This document shows positions 61,850 to 64,000 of a stretch of DNA of 64,000 nt, piece after piece. Every line of letters starts with the position of its first letter. Within the stretch, counting starts at the first letter, position 1. The notes under the pieces are model-generated. The model had not been told where the DNA came from. It was given only the letters and a program-made list of their open reading frames with translations, and did no database searches. The stretch is from NCBI GenBank assembly GCA_914767715.1, contig OU612072.1:15872001-15936000 (forward strand), written 5' to 3'. The DNA comes from Membranipora membranacea (taxonomy: Eukaryota; Bryozoa; Gymnolaemata; Cheilostomatida; Membraniporidae). A program made the position numbers and the translations under genes.

Positions 61850-61855
61850 TTTATT
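61850..61855 (-). terminator. Possible polyadenylation signal of the KDZ-like gene
   Basis: TTTATT on the + strand gives AATAAA on the minus strand about 63 bases after the stop at 61918. Confidence 0.45.
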
Positions 61856-61917
61856 ATGTTCAGTCTTCGTGTTCTTACGCATGAAGTTCTTTTTAGATAT
61901 CTTAGGTAGAGTATTGA

Positions 61918-64000
61918 TTAACGCTTCAGAATATTAAGCACCTTGCTCAATGCTTGTTCCACTTCATTAGCAGGTTCACGAATAGCTAATAGCTTAAGAG
62001 TATTCTGAAACCATATGTAAGTTGAGAGGTACTCCCTGAAATTCTCCTCATTACAATACGACAGAGTATTTCTAAGTTTGGCTATTTTAGAGTTGAGCTG
62101 TTCTGCAACCTGCAAATGAGAAGACATTAAAATGAACGTTTAAAATGGATAGGTCTCACTCACACAATCTGGTGATATATGTTTGTGTTTGGAGACTAAT
62201 ATTGGAGCATGTGACTAACCATCACTCAAATTTCAAACAGCACAGCTGTGTTAAATTTGCAACCTGATGGTGTCCTGTTCTTTGTTGAATATTTTATTGC
62301 CATGAATCAAGTTTGTTCTTTATACATGCATCCCACAATAAAATAAAAGACCAATTTGTAAACCATTTGATTGTGTAGCAATAATTGACACACACCAGAA
62401 CGCACTGTGTGCACACTGTTGTATTCAATGGGCAAAACTAATACAGGTGATGAAGTTAGAGACCATAGATCAAGCGTTCCTGTTAAGCGAATTTCACTAA
62501 CCTGCGTGTTCAGACTTGTGTACTTCTCAAATAAACGCACATCATAGCCAGAACTACACTCTACAAAAAATCCAATAGAGCATACATGCATCTGTTTGTC
62601 TGGCAATAAAATTGTGTGTGAAATATTGAGGTTAGGTGTGATACAAATTAGCAATTGAACATTTGCAAGGAGGGCAATGTAAATTCTATTCCATACATAT
62701 GAAAATACACCGATCAATCAGCAGGCGATTGCAATACGCCAATGATGGAGTTCGGGACATACACAGATCGCAGTGTCAAAATCTTCAGCTGTCCTGATAT
62801 AATAAACCAACCTTTATGATTGACCCAATGAAATCTGTCGACAAAGAACTTGGTGTCTTTGAAAAATCCTGGGTCTCTGTTCAGACAATAGTCGTGAAGA
62901 TTGCAGCTGTTGCTATGACAAATCTAGGAGCTGCAAACAGAGCGACGTAAGTCAGAGAAAATTACATATTCTTGAAGCCACACATTGCTGTTATAGAGGC
63001 TGTAGAGAATGAGGGGGGGGGGAGAAGAAAGGCTGTGCTTGTGGAGTAGTTAGGTGATATTAAATACAATACCAATAAGTGAGGTCTGTATGTATTGGAG
63101 GGATATTAAGCCCATTCATTGTGAAATGTAATAATGTCTGTTTAAATTAAGCTGAACTGATCGGAAATGATTTGATAATTTCAAGTACATATCATATTGA
63201 ATGTTTCCTACCTCTGGTAAACCTTGTACGCAGAATGGTGAACGGTATGTTGGGTGACTCCTGGTTCGGCATGAGTTCAAAGCCATAACATATACCTGAA
63301 ATGACAACAATAATTATATCGATATTAAGAAATAAACCACAAAAATCATGAACAAAATTTCTTAACTCAGAACTGAGGGATCAGCGAGGATAGGTTGATA
63401 GACTGCAAGCTCATAAAGTATATACTCTTGTATAGAAAGACACAGAATTACGCTGAGAATTTTATAAAAAAAATTATTTACCATGTGGACATGACATGGT
63501 GAATATGCCAGAGGTTAGGGTCCTGTGTTTAGGTGCATTCTTTGTACACACTTTCTGATTCTTCGCATCTAGGCGGTAGTGGCCTCTTCTTGTTAATGGA
63601 GGAAGATTTGGCAGAGAATCTAAATGATCCATAGCTAGGTCATATGGTCCTAGTTGGTGGGGCTCTGTGTTAGCTATCACATGTATTTTGTTGATGAGAT
63701 GGTGGAGTGTTGGCTTCAGCTGCGGCAACACATGAGGAAATGCTCGAACAACATTGTATATGCTAGGCATGGACTGTTTCAGAGTCTTGAGGTTTTCTGG
63801 GATGGTGATACCATGTTTGAGAATATTCAATATTGATTCAGGGGAGTAGTAGGTAGGGTCAATAAAGGCGATTGCTGGAGTGCTGGCAGACACATCACGA
63901 AAGAACTGCTTCCATGGTGTAGGTAGGTTTTTAAGTTGGCTGTCCTTCAGCTTTTCTAGGATAGGGATAAGCCAAGGTGCCGCAGCCTGGGCCATAGCGA
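61918..64000 (-). pseudogene. KDZ-like transposase gene, 3' part, frame-broken
   Basis: Minus-strand exons: beyond 64000 to 63482, 63295-63212, 62930-62812, 62560-62502, 62109-61918 (stop). Readable motifs in order: PPLTRRGHYRLDAK, LTSGIFTMSCPHG, YGFELMPNQESPNIPFTILR, SCNLHDYCLNRDPGFFKDTK, FFVDRFHWVNHK, CSSGYDVRLFEKYTSLNTQ, VAEQLNSKIAKLRNTLSY. This succession fits animal KDZ (Kyakuja-Dileera-Zisupton) transposase-like proteins. The exon 62930-62812 is 119 nt where its phases need 123; the missing 4 bases fall where the family has YDN, so the reading frame and a likely catalytic Asp are lost. The rest of the splicing is consistent. The 5' end is outside the window. Confidence 0.7.

Noticed and set aside
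62307-62717. Minus-strand 136-codon frame as a separate gene
   Set aside because: Only CSSGYDVRLFEKYTSLNTQ (62560-62502) is family-like; the rest is intron read-through of the KDZ-like gene.

Overview
This is a multicellular-animal (invertebrate) nuclear window. Genes are split by many short GT-AG introns, roughly 50-600 bases each. The sequence is AT-rich and strewn with TA microsatellites, LINE debris, MITEs and DNA-transposon relics. No bacterial gene arrangement, rRNA or CRISPR array is seen. The species cannot be named from sequence alone. Exon phases and reading frames were worked out by hand; no alignment or database search was run.

Layout. (1) About 1-4.65 kb, 28-36.1 kb and 37.9-45.5 kb carry direct copies (A, B, C) of a gene for a type I membrane protein: NHL beta-propeller, Thr-rich stalk, one transmembrane helix and a short Tyr-rich tail. 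An inverted copy D lies at 9.6-11.3 kb. Fragments E (47.2-49.1 kb), F (36.4-37.3 kb) and G (27.5 kb) are decayed remains. Copy C is the most intact; the propeller exon of B is out of frame. (2) 13.62-26.64 kb (+) holds a 26-exon gene whose proposed exons join into one open frame of exactly 1388 codons plus stop. It encodes a Tudor-like domain, a long acidic 14-residue repeat array built from phase-1 cassette exons, two zinc-finger-like segments, a tyrosine-recombinase (Crypton-like) domain with R/R/H/Y visible, and a SANT/Myb-like end. I consider this the most notable item. (3) 28.8-31.1 kb (-) is a LINE reverse-transcriptase relic with a second LINE 3' end nested inside it. (4) 49.76-56.36 kb (+) is a 15-exon gene, 516 codons plus stop, for a C48/Ulp1-type cysteine protease with its catalytic H-D-Q-C visible. 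(5) 57.61-60.68 kb is a THAP-domain transposon with long terminal inverted repeats and a 6-base target duplication, sitting inside an older tandem-repeat field. (6) 61.9 kb to the window end (-) is the 3' part of a KDZ-like transposase gene, broken by a 4-base deletion at its YDN motif.

How it fits together. The window looks like a repeat-driven receptor-gene array into which recombinase-, protease- and transposase-derived genes are interleaved. MITE insertions, deletions and inversions date some duplications: a palindromic MITE is shared by B and C at the same intron site but missing from A. The recombinase gene is itself growing by exon-plus-intron duplication. No direct functional link between the receptor array and the recombinase is shown by the sequence.
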